A stretch of 35,933 bases of DNA from a virus. The notes beneath the pieces were generated by a model that did no database searches, was not told the origin of the DNA, and was given only the letters and a program-made list of their open reading frames with translations. This document shows, piece by piece, positions 16,211 through 24,817 of this stretch (positions are counted from its first letter, which is position 1; each line of letters begins with the position of its first letter). The translations under genes and the position numbers were made by a program. The DNA lies in IMG/VR virus record IMGVR_UViG_3300034073_001823, positions 1 through 35,933 of that record. One strand, given 5' to 3'.

Positions 16211-17601
16211 TAGGACGGATACAATTCATCGCACTTACAGAAAGAAGCGGCTTGGCGGATTGCGTGGTCAAACCATGCGTTAACAATAACCTCCACCGTA
16301 GCCTCTTTGCCCTTCGTGTAAGGGTTAATAAGGATGTCCACGCCACCGAATTGGCCGATCAGCAAGTCCGCCCAGTTGCCGAACACACCACCATGCAGCA
16401 CGCTGGTGAATCCACCTTTTGACAGGTTTTTCGGAAGCAGGTTGGATGCGTAGGCTTGGTAGCCGTTCACGCTTGCGTTCATGTTCGGCCCTTCCCAGAT
16501 GAAGCCGTTACCAGCCACGTCGCGCTTGGTGGTTTTCAATTTGCCAGCCACTTGCGGCGTGAACAGGTAACCGAGGCGCCCCATGTCGGCGTTATCGGCC
16601 GCCACTTCGCTCTCGAACTTCACGACAAGTTCCCACGTCAAGTCGCCGCCGTTGGTGCCGATCGTGATGTCGTTTACGCCGGCCAAATTGAAGATACCCG
16701 TGTTGTCCGAGTTCGTGAAGCATTCTTCTTCAAGTTTGCGGAACAGGGCTTCATTCAGGCGGTTACGCACAAAGTTCTCCATGTCAATGTTCGACTGCAG
16801 AATAACCTGCTTCGACACATCCACAAAGGCCGTGTAACGAACCGGGCGCAACTGCACCTGATCGAACGTCGGGCTGGTTTCGTCGGCGGTTGCAACCTCC
16901 GTCTTGCGGCCAACGGCGGCGGCGGCATCGTTTCGCGGGAAGTCCACGTTTCCGGTCAGCCCGGTCAGGTAGGTAGCGCCCAGCTGGCGAACCGTCAAAC
17001 GCGGGTCAAGGAACGGGATCAGTTCACCAACCTCGGTCTGAACGGTAAACCCGCCAGCCGTGGTAGTACCTGCAAGCATGTCGCGCTTTTCGATCGTGCG
17101 CTTGTCGCGCTTTTCGATCGTGCGCTGGTTGGCCACCATGAAGGCAGGCAGGGTGATTGAACCCGTGCCGTAGTCGGTGATCCCGGCTTTGCGCGCTTCC
17201 ATTTTGCCCTGCTGGTCAATTTCGGCGGAAAGGCCTGTGAGATTCTTACCGTATGCGGCATCGCGCACGGCATCAAACAGGCTGAAGCGTTGCGCCATGC
17301 GCTCTTCGCTGTCGCCCCGGTTTTCGCTCTTGATAATGTTCACGGTCATAGGGTTTGCGGCGGTTGTGGTTTCGCTGCGCTGCTCCTGTCCGGTCTTGTA
17401 GGTACTGGTTGCCAATTCCAGTGCCTCAAATTCGGCGAAGCGGCGTTCGGCCTCTTGGCTGGTTTTGAGTTGAGATTTTGCGGCTTCAAGGGCTGCTTGA
17501 TCAGCCTCGCCCCATTGCCCGGATTCGGCCTTAGCCCGCAGATTTTCGATCTGCTGTGCGGCTGCCGCTGCGCTTTGCTGCGCTTCGAGTTTGTTTTTCA
17601 T
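16210..17601 (-). CDS. Major capsid protein, HK97 fold
   Basis: A 463-residue protein. Residues 1-75 are a helical, charged delta/scaffold domain. The capsid core starts near residue 175 (MLAGTTTAGGFTVQTEVGELIPFL). Typical HK97-type landmarks follow: LDPRLTVRQLGATYLTG, VDFPRNDAAA, YTAFVDVSKQVILQSNIDMENFV, LNEALFRKLEEECF and a C-terminal DILINPYTKGKEATVEVI. A prohead protease is encoded directly upstream, so cleavage of the delta domain is expected. Residues 160-174 contain an exact duplication of eight residues (RTIEKRDK) coded by a perfect 24-base tandem repeat, close to where cleavage would be expected. Confidence 0.93.
   Translation of the reverse strand: MKNKLEAQQSAAAAAQQIENLRAKAESGQWGEADQAALEAAKSQLKTSQEAERRFAEFEALELATSTYKTGQEQRSETTTAANPMTVNIIKSENRGDSEERMAQRFSLFDAVRDAAYGKNLTGLSAEIDQQGKMEARKAGITDYGTGSITLPAFMVANQRTIEKRDKRTIEKRDMLAGTTTAGGFTVQTEVGELIPFLDPRLTVRQLGATYLTGLTGNVDFPRNDAAAAVGRKTEVATADETSPTFDQVQLRPVRYTAFVDVSKQVILQSNIDMENFVRNRLNEALFRKLEEECFTNSDNTGIFNLAGVNDITIGTNGGDLTWELVVKFESEVAADNADMGRLGYLFTPQVAGKLKTTKRDVAGNGFIWEGPNMNASVNGYQAYASNLLPKNLSKGGFTSVLHGGVFGNWADLLIGQFGGVDILINPYTKGKEATVEVIVNAWFDHAIRQAASFCKCDELYPS
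17079..17126 (-). repeat. Perfect 24-bp tandem duplication inside the capsid gene
   Basis: Two adjacent identical 24-base units (17079-17102 and 17103-17126) add eight residues in frame to the capsid N-terminal region. The absence of any difference between copies suggests a recent duplication. Confidence 0.9.
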
Positions 17602-17613
17602 AATGTGATAAAT

Positions 17614-18195
17614 TTATTGGCACGAGGCTAAAATGCAGTCGATTTCAGCCAGTTTAGATTTCATTTCAGATTCCTGCAAACGCTTTTTGTACTCATCCAG
17701 CGAGCGTTGCGCCGCCGTGGTATCCGGGTTTGCTGGGAAGGTCACGGGCGATGCGTCAAATACGCGCTTGACCTTTGTGATTGTGCGGTAGTCTTTCCCG
17801 TCCTTTCGCGTCCATTCAGCGGGCGGGTTTTCGTAATCATATTCCAACTGAAAACCCCAGGAACTTTGGGTAATATCGCCGCGCTCCAATGCCACCCGGA
17901 CGTTTTCCCCGTTGGGGGAATCGGGCAATTCCGCCTCATAAAAAAGCCCGGTCTTGTCAATGGCTATCCGCGCCGTTCCTGCACTCGTGCGCCCCAAAAT
18001 CAAATTAGGGTCGTGGTTGAACAGGATGCGAACATCCGACATATCCGCCTCATCAAGTGCGCCCGCCGCTATTTCTTCTGTAAAGAAGCCCATGTCGTAA
18101 GGCACGCCGAATTTCAGCGCATAGCCGCGAAGCGTCTTTTTCCCGTCTTTTGCCCGGATTTCAAAATCCGAATTAATATACCTGCGTTCAATCAT
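17614..18195 (-). CDS. Prohead maturation protease (HK97 family, S78-like)
   Basis: A 193-residue protein with the family pattern LRGYALKFGVPYDMGFFTEEI, RILFNHDPNLILGRTSAGT (catalytic His61 in NHD), TGLFYEAELPDS, then RGDITQSSWGFQLEY (catalytic Ser near 111-112) and FDASPVTFPANPDTTA. It cleaves the capsid delta domain during prohead maturation. The ATG overlaps the portal stop by 8 bases. The short C-terminal tail after residue 165 is helical and charged. Confidence 0.93.
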   Translation of the reverse strand: MIERRYINSDFEIRAKDGKKTLRGYALKFGVPYDMGFFTEEIAAGALDEADMSDVRILFNHDPNLILGRTSAGTARIAIDKTGLFYEAELPDSPNGENVRVALERGDITQSSWGFQLEYDYENPPAEWTRKDGKDYRTITKVKRVFDASPVTFPANPDTTAAQRSLDEYKKRLQESEMKSKLAEIDCILASCQ

Positions 18196-19549
18196 TGTCG
18201 GTCATTTGTGGCGATGCCGCCGGTTGATCTTCTGTGTCCGTCTCTTCTACGTCCGGCTCTTCTACGTCCACCCCTTCAGCCTGCTCAATTTTGCCCTCTA
18301 ACAATTCAGAAAGCATCCCGACGGGTGCCATATTCTGCTGTATATATCGTTCGTTTCCGTCCGCCATTGTTGGCAGGTTTAATCGTTGCCGCCACTCGTT
18401 TTGGGTCATTATCCCGTTCTGGATGGTAGAGGCTATAAGTTGCGCCGTGCTTTGGCTGTCACCCATGCGCACGAATGTATAGTCAAATTGCACGAACGCC
18501 CGGCGCTTTTCGCGTTCCAGCCGGGTGAATAGTTTGTAGTTGAACTCCTGCTCAATCTTTTGCGTCCACGTTGGCAGGCAATGCGCGTAAAAATCATTTT
18601 CCTGCTGTTCGATGTTTGAGTACGTCGAACGGTCAAGGCTGGAAAGCATGTGCAGCGGTATCTTGAAGATCCGGCTGCAATCCTCAACGCTCAAATTTCG
18701 GAAGTCCACCAGCGCGGCCTCTTGCGGCCCCATACTGATTTTCTCGTACTTCACCCCGGAATCCAGCACCATCACCTTTCCCGCATTATCCGAGCCGGAA
18801 TGGTCGCGGGCGAATTTATCTTGCACACGGTCGCGCTGATCCTTTGTCAGCGACTGCGGAAAGATAATAGCCCCGGCAACGGCCGCGCCATTTTCAAAGA
18901 ACTGCTTTGTGTAGGCTTGCGCCGATAGTGCCGCCCCTAATCCGTCTTTGTGCGTAAGGGTAAGGCGTTCGCCTTTAATGCCGTTGAACGATACCCCCTT
19001 GATATGTATAACCTCATAATCCTGAAGTGTCGCGACAATTTGCAGCCCGCCAAACACCGTGGCCGGCGCCGGGTTGCCCCAAACGTGGTAAAGCATCGCC
19101 CCGGACTGGGTCAACTCGATACTAACAATATCGCGCGGCAAAACCTCGAGCGCGTAAGGCGCGCCGGACTGGTCAAAATGGATACGCGCGTACCCGTCAC
19201 CCAAAAGCGCATTTGAGATCAGCGCCGATAAAAAGTCGAACTTTGAGTAATACCGATGTGGCCGATCAGCGATAAGGTATTGCAGCGGGTGGTTAGGCGT
19301 CTTAATGTTGCCCTCGGGCGTGCGCCTGTAAACATCCAGCGGCAACATAGCCACCCCTTCAGAAATATAGCGGATTGCAGACCAAACAGGGCTAAGCCCC
19401 AAAATATTTTTGTCCGTCGCGCGGGTGTTGGTTACGGGCGACATTCGCGCATGCTCTATCAGATAGTTTTGGCCGGTAAATCCCCCCGCCGTGCGCTTTT
19501 CGGTCGCGGGTGTGCGTTTGAGTGAAATATCGTAACCAAATATCCGCAA
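18188..19549 (-). CDS. Portal protein, HK97 family
   Basis: A 453-residue protein. Family landmarks are SPVWSAIRYISEGVAMLPLDVYRR, HPLQYLIADRPH, an LISNALLGDGYARIHFD stretch, AQAYTKQFFENGAAVAGAI, and MLSSLDRSTYSNIEQQENDFYAHCL. It forms the dodecameric gateway for DNA and anchors the tail. The C-terminal 40 residues are acidic (EQAEGVDVEEPDVEETDTE). The best start is the TTG at 19549; the next in-frame ATG would remove 35 residues, including the normal N-terminus. It is the first gene after a strong terminator, so a late promoter is expected between 19550 and 19600, but I see no clear consensus there. Confidence 0.92.
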   Translation of the reverse strand: MRIFGYDISLKRTPATEKRTAGGFTGQNYLIEHARMSPVTNTRATDKNILGLSPVWSAIRYISEGVAMLPLDVYRRTPEGNIKTPNHPLQYLIADRPHRYYSKFDFLSALISNALLGDGYARIHFDQSGAPYALEVLPRDIVSIELTQSGAMLYHVWGNPAPATVFGGLQIVATLQDYEVIHIKGVSFNGIKGERLTLTHKDGLGAALSAQAYTKQFFENGAAVAGAIIFPQSLTKDQRDRVQDKFARDHSGSDNAGKVMVLDSGVKYEKISMGPQEAALVDFRNLSVEDCSRIFKIPLHMLSSLDRSTYSNIEQQENDFYAHCLPTWTQKIEQEFNYKLFTRLEREKRRAFVQFDYTFVRMGDSQSTAQLIASTIQNGIMTQNEWRQRLNLPTMADGNERYIQQNMAPVGMLSELLEGKIEQAEGVDVEEPDVEETDTEDQPAASPQMTDND

Positions 19550-19599
19550 TACTATATTTTTTGCAAAAGTGCGTACCCTCTAATTAACGCGCGGTAAAT

Positions 19600-19630
19600 A
19601 AAAAAGCCCGCCGACTTTCGTCAACGGGCT
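19600..19630 (-). terminator. Strong intrinsic terminator before the structural operon
   Basis: On the minus strand AGCCCGTTGAC pairs with GTCGGCGGGCT (11 pairs, two of them G-T) around a GAAA tetraloop, followed by TTTTTTAT. It ends the transcript of the terminase/glycan genes just upstream of the portal gene. Confidence 0.9.
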
Positions 19631-19655
19631 GCAATACCAACTACACAAAAAAAAT

Positions 19656-19871
19656 CTAAGGCTTTACTAATTTTAGAAGCAGGTGCCTGTTTAGTTCGCC
19701 CCGCCTGTATCGCGAAAAAGCCACCTGAAAAGACTCGTAAGTCATGTAACGATTATACCCGCCTGTAAACTTTGCCAAATCACGTTCGGTCTTTTTCCAT
19801 GCCTCTCGCGGCGTGCAGCCGGACGCAAGGTGTTTGCCGTAAGCCCCGAAGTAGTCAGCGTTTTTCAGCAT
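19656..19871 (-). CDS. Small protein of a paralogous pair (copy 2), unknown function
   Basis: A 71-residue basic protein. Shared with the neighbour at 19878-20120 in the same order are YFG.Y near the start, AW, a Glu, GY.R, then (S/L)FQ.AF..Y..G.L. The pattern continues through almost the whole length, so they are tandem paralogs that have diverged. No family is recognised. It looks like a compact alpha-helical protein. It is the last gene before the terminator at 19600-19630 and belongs to the glycosyltransferase transcript. Confidence 0.75.
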   Translation of the reverse strand: MLKNADYFGAYGKHLASGCTPREAWKKTERDLAKFTGGYNRYMTYESFQVAFSRYRRGELNRHLLLKLVKP

Positions 19872-19877
19872 GGCGTT

Positions 19878-20120
19878 TTACACGTTAAACCAAATAGGCC
19901 TATAAGTTAAAGATACGTTTTTGCTTAAATTGCCTGCCTGGTATTCATTAAAAGCGCTCTGAAATAGATCAAAAGACGTAAATCTACTATATCCGTTTGT
20001 GGCATATCGAATCTCTATCTCTAAACACTCCCATGCCAAAATCGAATTACCGTTATTTTCTTTTAATATTTCATTATATCTTCCAAAGTAGGCGTCATTT
20101 GTAAAAGGCATTTTACTCAT
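19878..20120 (-). CDS. Small protein of a paralogous pair (copy 1), unknown function
   Basis: An 80-residue protein beginning MSKMPFTNDAYFGRYNEILK, sharing YFG.Y, AW, GY.RF and FQ.AF.EY..G.L with the next gene. It is more acidic and less GC-rich than the copy at 19656-19871. A 33-base gap separates it from the upstream glycosyltransferase gene. The function is unknown; the co-occurring glycosyltransferases suggest a role in the same surface-modification process, but this is inference only. Confidence 0.75.
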   Translation of the reverse strand: MSKMPFTNDAYFGRYNEILKENNGNSILAWECLEIEIRYATNGYSRFTSFDLFQSAFNEYQAGNLSKNVSLTYRPIWFNV

Positions 20121-20153
20121 AATATTTTTTTTATTAAGGAATCATACCGATTC

Positions 20154-21080
20154 TTATTCACAAAGACAAGCGTACCTCACGCAGGCCTGCTCGTAAAGGT
20201 CATGATCTTTTACAACTTTTTCCCTTGATGCGCGCCACGCGTCATGTATCACCGATTCGGTAAAATCAAAATCGGGCAAACAGGTCTCCCACCCCGATTT
20301 TCCCGCATAATTTGTTACACACGCGCCCCCGCCCATTGTCGCCTCCAGCCACGCGATGTTGGATTTTCCGTCATTGAATACGGAAGGCAGCAGCGGCTTC
20401 CACATCAAGTTGATGCCCGCGTTTTTGACATAATCCAAGTACTTAACAATACTTGTCCCCTTCTCCACCTTGTGTTGCGCGCCGGGGCTAAGCGGCCACG
20501 GCTTCCAGCCCATCCAATGCCACATATCCGGCTCGTCTTTGATTCGGTCGTACCACCCGGAAGCCCACCCCTGTAATACCACGTCCGTATATTGCGTCGG
20601 TTGGCCGCGCCACCCGGCGGACTTGGTGATCGGCGCGGGTTTTTCGGGTAGCCAGTAAAGCGGTATTGCGTTCGGAATCACGATAGCCTTATCCAACCCA
20701 ATGCTATCTTTAATGCTTTGGGTTGAACACCACAACACATCGGCGGTCACGGCGGCCGTGGCTATCACCTGCTTGCGTTCGGGGTCGTTGAATGTATCGA
20801 ACGCCGGGTGCATGATCGGGATGTTGAATAGGTCGTCATCATAATCCACGGCGACTTTTACGCCTAACTTTTTGGCCGTGGCGATCATTTCCATTTCAAT
20901 CGGCTTAGAAGGCCGCGCCAAAATCAGCCAGTCGTACATCATTAGTTCACCCTCCTTGAAGTCCTGTTTGACATCGAAGTCGAAGTTGTTGAAACTTTGG
21001 CGCATCGCTTGCAAGGGCTGATACAGCCTCCAATATCCCACGGCTCCGAGTGCGGGCGGCTCGATAATAAGTACTCTCAT
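20154..21080 (-). CDS. Glycosyltransferase, GT-B-like
   Basis: A 308-residue protein. The N-terminus MRVLIIEPPALGAVGYWRLY is the start of a Rossmann half. The motif DYDDDLF (79-85) is frequent in phage-encoded GT-B enzymes. VIPNAIPLYWL then matches the PN.(I/V) linker between the two halves, and INLMWKPLLPSVFNDGKSN with LEATMGGGACVTN looks like the donor-binding region with its Glu. It would move a sugar from a nucleotide donor; the acceptor is unknown. It lies in a block with a second glycosyltransferase and a methyltransferase between terminase and portal genes. Confidence 0.78.
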   Translation of the reverse strand: MRVLIIEPPALGAVGYWRLYQPLQAMRQSFNNFDFDVKQDFKEGELMMYDWLILARPSKPIEMEMIATAKKLGVKVAVDYDDDLFNIPIMHPAFDTFNDPERKQVIATAAVTADVLWCSTQSIKDSIGLDKAIVIPNAIPLYWLPEKPAPITKSAGWRGQPTQYTDVVLQGWASGWYDRIKDEPDMWHWMGWKPWPLSPGAQHKVEKGTSIVKYLDYVKNAGINLMWKPLLPSVFNDGKSNIAWLEATMGGGACVTNYAGKSGWETCLPDFDFTESVIHDAWRASREKVVKDHDLYEQACVRYACLCE

Positions 21081-21089
21081 ATTTTTTAT

Positions 21090-21212
21090 TTACAAATTTT
21101 TAAAGGGGTCGTCATCTTCAGCCTTTTCTCGGTTCATAACCTGTTTTAAGGCGTCATAAACGACCCATGTGGACAAGATCACAATGGCGGCCATTGCAGA
21201 GTAGATAAGCAT
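21090..21212 (-). CDS. 40-residue membrane micro-protein
   Basis: A short frame beginning MLIYSAMAAIVILSTWVVYD: one membrane span over about residues 2-19, then a charged tail (NREKAEDDDPFKNL). It overlaps the end of the upstream glycosyltransferase by 34 bases and ends 10 bases before the next gene, filling what would otherwise be the only gap in this block. No family is recognised; it might anchor one of the adjacent transferases to the membrane (inference). Confidence 0.5.
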   Translation of the reverse strand: MLIYSAMAAIVILSTWVVYDALKQVMNREKAEDDDPFKNL

Positions 21213-21904
21213 GATTCGTACAGATTTTCGATAAAGGATTCACCCTGCTCTTTCCACTTCTCGTGGTTGAGCGCGTGTGGGTGGTATAGCAGATCGGGAT
21301 TGCCGACCATCGCGGTCATATAGTTAATGGCTTTTTTTCTGAACTGCTCGTAACTACGGACAGGGTAGTGTTCATAAAAGAAATCGTCCCGTTTTTCGGA
21401 AAACTGGGTGTCAAATTGGTGGCTGCCATAACTAAGCGTCCAAGCATACGGCACCCGCCCGAATACCTTTCTTTGCGGCTCGTGCCATCGTGATTTTCCG
21501 TTACAGAAATTGTCGCGGTAGGGAATGGAAAAACTGCAAAAGTAGAACTCGCTGGCATCGGCCAATTCTTCCAAGTATTTGTGCAGATCAAAATCCGGGA
21601 TCGTGCTGGCTGGCTGCTCATCCGCGTCAATCGGAAATATCCAGTCATGGCCATAATGGATGGCTTTATCCTTCATGAAGTTGTAAACCTCGCGCCCCGG
21701 GTAGTTTAAGATATTACTGTTCATGATACTTACAGTAATATCCCCGGCTTCCGCTTTAAACCGCTCCACCTCCTTCATGGAATTGTCAGTAGAGCAGTTG
21801 TCTGTAAGGTAAAAGGCTTGTATGCCGATTGCCTGCCATTTCTTTAGTGTTTCGTAAATGATGTCTTCTTCATCTCGAAACATCATGATAGCCGCTGGAT
21901 TCAT
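21179..21904 (-). CDS. Glycosyltransferase family 2-like (GT-A)
   Basis: A 241-residue protein. The start MNPAAIMMFRDEEDIIYETL, followed by FYLTDNCSTDNS (32-42) and WIFPIDADEQP (88-98, DxD metal/nucleotide-sugar motif D93-D95), are hallmarks of the GT2-like group that opens with a motif about distant events (RDE.D). The second half has aromatic and His-rich segments (HYPVRSYEQFRKKAINYMTAM) typical of this subgroup. The reaction is sugar transfer from a nucleotide sugar; the acceptor is not identifiable. Confidence 0.85.
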   Translation of the reverse strand: MNPAAIMMFRDEEDIIYETLKKWQAIGIQAFYLTDNCSTDNSMKEVERFKAEAGDITVSIMNSNILNYPGREVYNFMKDKAIHYGHDWIFPIDADEQPASTIPDFDLHKYLEELADASEFYFCSFSIPYRDNFCNGKSRWHEPQRKVFGRVPYAWTLSYGSHQFDTQFSEKRDDFFYEHYPVRSYEQFRKKAINYMTAMVGNPDLLYHPHALNHEKWKEQGESFIENLYESCLSTLQWPPL

Positions 21905-21928
21905 GATAAAGGCTTTAGATATTTATAG

Positions 21929-22552
21929 TCAATGCCGTATTTGAGTAATAGGCTTCGTTACTGGTGGAAGTTGCGGAATTTTATGTAATGGTTTTAATAT
22001 TACAGTAAACCCGTTGCCGACCTTATCGTCGGTTTCAAGGCAGTCAATTACAAAGAAGCCGTGCGCCTCGCACATATCGCAAAAGGTTTTCGGCGTCCAT
22101 CGGGAATAATGGCCGTGTAGGTCAATTTCCGGCGCTGGAATGTCGCCCGAATGCCTTAACTCAATTTCTTCGATCGGCGTTAATGGCAGCGCCCGATCAG
22201 ATTCCAGCGCGTCACGCTTTGGGCAGATAATATAGATATATTTTCGGGCTATCCTACTCCACTCCTTTAGCGCCGCAATCGGATCGAAAAAATGTTCGAT
22301 AACGTGGCTGCTAATTACGAAGTCGAAAGACTTATCCGCCACCGGGATTTTTGCCCCGTCGGCCACTATATCAACGGGCATGTATTCGCCGCACATTTGC
22401 ACCTCGGATTGCTTAAACACCGTGTTCGGGTCGTCGGTATAGTCCACATTAAGCGTGTTCAGCCCGAAGGCGTTGTGCGCCGACCCGCCTACCTCTAAGC
22501 CTGTGAGGCCGTCCAGCCACTTGTGGGCGTGTTGTGATTCGGGGAATTTCAT
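21929..22552 (-). CDS. SAM-dependent methyltransferase, class I
   Basis: A 207-residue protein. A motif I-like LEVGGSAHN (19-27), then DIVADGAKIPVADKSFDFV (61-79) and ISSHVIEHFFDP (80-91) give the Methyltransf_11 pattern, followed by ALKEWSRIARKYIYIICPKRD. These enzymes often methylate sugars or small molecules in glycan clusters; it lacks the NPPY/DPPY motif of DNA amino-methyltransferases. It is coupled to the large terminase gene by an ATGA overlap, and downstream come two glycosyltransferases. Probably it modifies a glycan or its precursor. Confidence 0.85.
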   Translation of the reverse strand: MKFPESQHAHKWLDGLTGLEVGGSAHNAFGLNTLNVDYTDDPNTVFKQSEVQMCGEYMPVDIVADGAKIPVADKSFDFVISSHVIEHFFDPIAALKEWSRIARKYIYIICPKRDALESDRALPLTPIEEIELRHSGDIPAPEIDLHGHYSRWTPKTFCDMCEAHGFFVIDCLETDDKVGNGFTVILKPLHKIPQLPPVTKPITQIRH

Positions 22553-24270
22553 ACTTTTATAATTTTAGAATCCTCTTCAAACAAATACGACCCGCCCGTC
22601 CGCTGCTCCCCCCGATCGTGCAACCAAAGCCCGATGGCATTTAGCAGCGCCGCAACAAAGTCAATTTTATCCGGGCTGCTGCCTTTCGACGGTAGGCGGT
22701 TTTCGTTGCGGTCGTACTGCATCGCGACGTTGGATAACATCCATCCGGCGACCGGGTTGCCCTCGTGGAGCACTTCACCCCGTAGCATCATGTTTTCAAA
22801 TACCTGTGCGGCTGGTGACAGGTTGCGCCACGATTGCCCGTAGCTTATCACCCGGATACCATCCTGCTGCAAAAGCGGCGCAAGGTAGCCGGATAAGTGC
22901 GGATCATACGCGATGCCCTGCAATCGAAGGTTGCCGCAAATTTGGTTTATATCCTGCCTTATCAGTTCGTAGTCCGTACTATTGTCCGATGTGATCGTTA
23001 ACAGCCCGTCCGCCGCCCATTGTGTCACGAACGGCCGGCGTTTCCCGTTGCGCTCTATACTATCCTCGGTAGTCCAAAAATATGGCAGGATAAGGTGTTT
23101 TTCGTCCGCGTTTTGCGACGGGTAAAACAGGACAAAAGCGTTGAAGTCGTTCGTGTTCGCAAGGTCAAGGCCACCCCAACACTCCCGCGTCTGTATTTCC
23201 TCAATCGGTATATCGCCGATGCAGGCCTGCCAAAGTTCGGAATCAATCCAGCCGTCTTTGGCGTTCCATTCCTCGTTTAGGTTCTTCACCCGGAAGTTCT
23301 TTTCCGCCGATGCGCCGCCCGTCGTGATCTGGTTAAATTCCATTTGCAGGCCTTCCATTGTGACGGATATACCAAGTCCCGGGTTTGCCTTGATCCAGTT
23401 GACGTGGTCTTTCCAGTCGTCGGCCTCATCCAGTTCGTAAATGAACGCCAAAAGTTCCTCGTTTTGGATTGTACCCTGAAGCATATTCTTGCAGGCCTTC
23501 AAAAAATCCGAGTTCGGGCCGTTGGGGTTAAATCCGGCCGTTGTGATTATCCACGTCATCGGCACGACTGATGGATCGGGGAACTTTACCATACCCGATT
23601 CCAATACCTCCATCACGCCGTTGTCTGTCCATGCGTGGTACTCATCCACCAGTACGCAATACGGGCTTAATCCGTCTTCGGTCTTTGAATCTTTACCCAT
23701 ATAAGACACCCACGAAAGGCTGTCCCGCTTGCTGATCTTGCTGGAATTGTGGCCGATCGGAATATTGAGCATTGGGGACAATTCCGGGTTATCCGCGCAA
23801 AGTTGTTGCAAAGATTTCCGCTGCCTATCCCACCCGATTTTTGACTGGTCGCGTTTCGTGGCCGCCCAATAGATCTCCGAATCGGGCACGCCGTCGAACA
23901 AGAAGGCGATGTTCCCAATCACCACCAAGTTCTCCGTCTTTGCGTTTCCGCGTCCTACTTTGATATACACCTTTCGGAACTTTCGCCCGCCGTCGGGCTT
24001 CCGCCACCCGTAGAAAATATACACAATGGCGGCAAACCACGGCATAATATCAAACGGCTTTCCCGCGTATGCGCCCTTACTGAACTTAAAGAACTGGAAC
24101 AGGTTTAGCGTTCTTTCGGCCTGTTCCTCATCAAAGTAGTACGGGAAAGCCTCGGTTTTTTGGCGTTTTAGGTCGTTTAGGTGGCGTTTTACGGCCAATT
24201 TAATCCACTTACAAGCCGGTATTTGGCCGGTTTCGATGCCTGCAATATATTCCTGTGCTTTGTGGGTCAT
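22549..24270 (-). CDS. terL: Terminase large subunit
   Basis: A 573-residue protein of the HK97-type terminase family. The ATPase domain has Walker A VGRGNAKTE (105-113) and Walker B YCVLVDE (204-210, with D209-E210), then a coupling-type motif WIITTAGF. The nuclease domain has CWGGLDLANTND (D369), GIAYDPH (D456) and KIDFVAALLNAI (D537) as likely metal ligands. It pumps DNA into proheads and cuts concatemers. It follows the P27-type small subunit with a 6-base gap. Unusually, the next gene is a methyltransferase and not the portal gene. Confidence 0.95.
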   Translation of the reverse strand: MTHKAQEYIAGIETGQIPACKWIKLAVKRHLNDLKRQKTEAFPYYFDEEQAERTLNLFQFFKFSKGAYAGKPFDIMPWFAAIVYIFYGWRKPDGGRKFRKVYIKVGRGNAKTENLVVIGNIAFLFDGVPDSEIYWAATKRDQSKIGWDRQRKSLQQLCADNPELSPMLNIPIGHNSSKISKRDSLSWVSYMGKDSKTEDGLSPYCVLVDEYHAWTDNGVMEVLESGMVKFPDPSVVPMTWIITTAGFNPNGPNSDFLKACKNMLQGTIQNEELLAFIYELDEADDWKDHVNWIKANPGLGISVTMEGLQMEFNQITTGGASAEKNFRVKNLNEEWNAKDGWIDSELWQACIGDIPIEEIQTRECWGGLDLANTNDFNAFVLFYPSQNADEKHLILPYFWTTEDSIERNGKRRPFVTQWAADGLLTITSDNSTDYELIRQDINQICGNLRLQGIAYDPHLSGYLAPLLQQDGIRVISYGQSWRNLSPAAQVFENMMLRGEVLHEGNPVAGWMLSNVAMQYDRNENRLPSKGSSPDKIDFVAALLNAIGLWLHDRGEQRTGGSYLFEEDSKIIKV

Positions 24271-24276
24271 TCCTGT

Positions 24277-24750
24277 TTATTGCGCCTTTTTGGTCACGCT
24301 CATAAAGTCGAGTATTGAAGTAGTCGGTTTTGGCTTTTCAATCTTAATCCGCGCCCGGTCGGCGGGTGTCAATCCGAATGCCGCCCACAAAGTACGCAAC
24401 TCTTTTTGGCTTTCAACCATGATACGCCACGCCGGGTTGACCTTCGCCCCGGTGCTGGTTTCAATGATAGTACCCTGTTTATTCAGTACGGCATTGGCGT
24501 CCTCAAATCGGAAGAAGAACACAACGTAAGCCCGGATACTATCAAGGTCTTGCGTTGCGAGCGTCCCCATTTCCTGCATGTTGCTGGTAAGTTCCAGCCA
24601 TTTAGCGGCGTGGCGTTCGTCGAAGTCGGCGGGTGGGTCGGGTAGATTCTTTGCGGGCGCTACCTCTAATCGGTTAGCGTGCCGGACGGGCTGATAGGTG
24701 CCGTCGGCTTTGTGCCTTGTGGTGGGTTTGGCTGGGCGTCCTTTAGGCAT
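24277..24750 (-). CDS. terS: Terminase small subunit, P27 family
   Basis: 157 residues from the ATG at 24750 (MPKGRPAKPTTRHK), the usual start of P27-type small terminases. The protein then shows LPDPPADFDERHAAKWLELT, LATQDLDSIRAYVVFFFRFEDAN, and PAWRIMVESQKELRTLWAAFGLTPADRARI, the family end. The frame stays open for 74 codons upstream, but that part lacks family features and has no good start. It binds the packaging site and regulates TerL. Confidence 0.9.
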   Translation of the reverse strand: MPKGRPAKPTTRHKADGTYQPVRHANRLEVAPAKNLPDPPADFDERHAAKWLELTSNMQEMGTLATQDLDSIRAYVVFFFRFEDANAVLNKQGTIIETSTGAKVNPAWRIMVESQKELRTLWAAFGLTPADRARIKIEKPKPTTSILDFMSVTKKAQ

Positions 24751-24817
24751 AAATCTCAATTTTGCATACGTTTGCGTGATGGGGGGCGACCGATTTTCCG
24801 GCAGGTAACAAAAAGTT

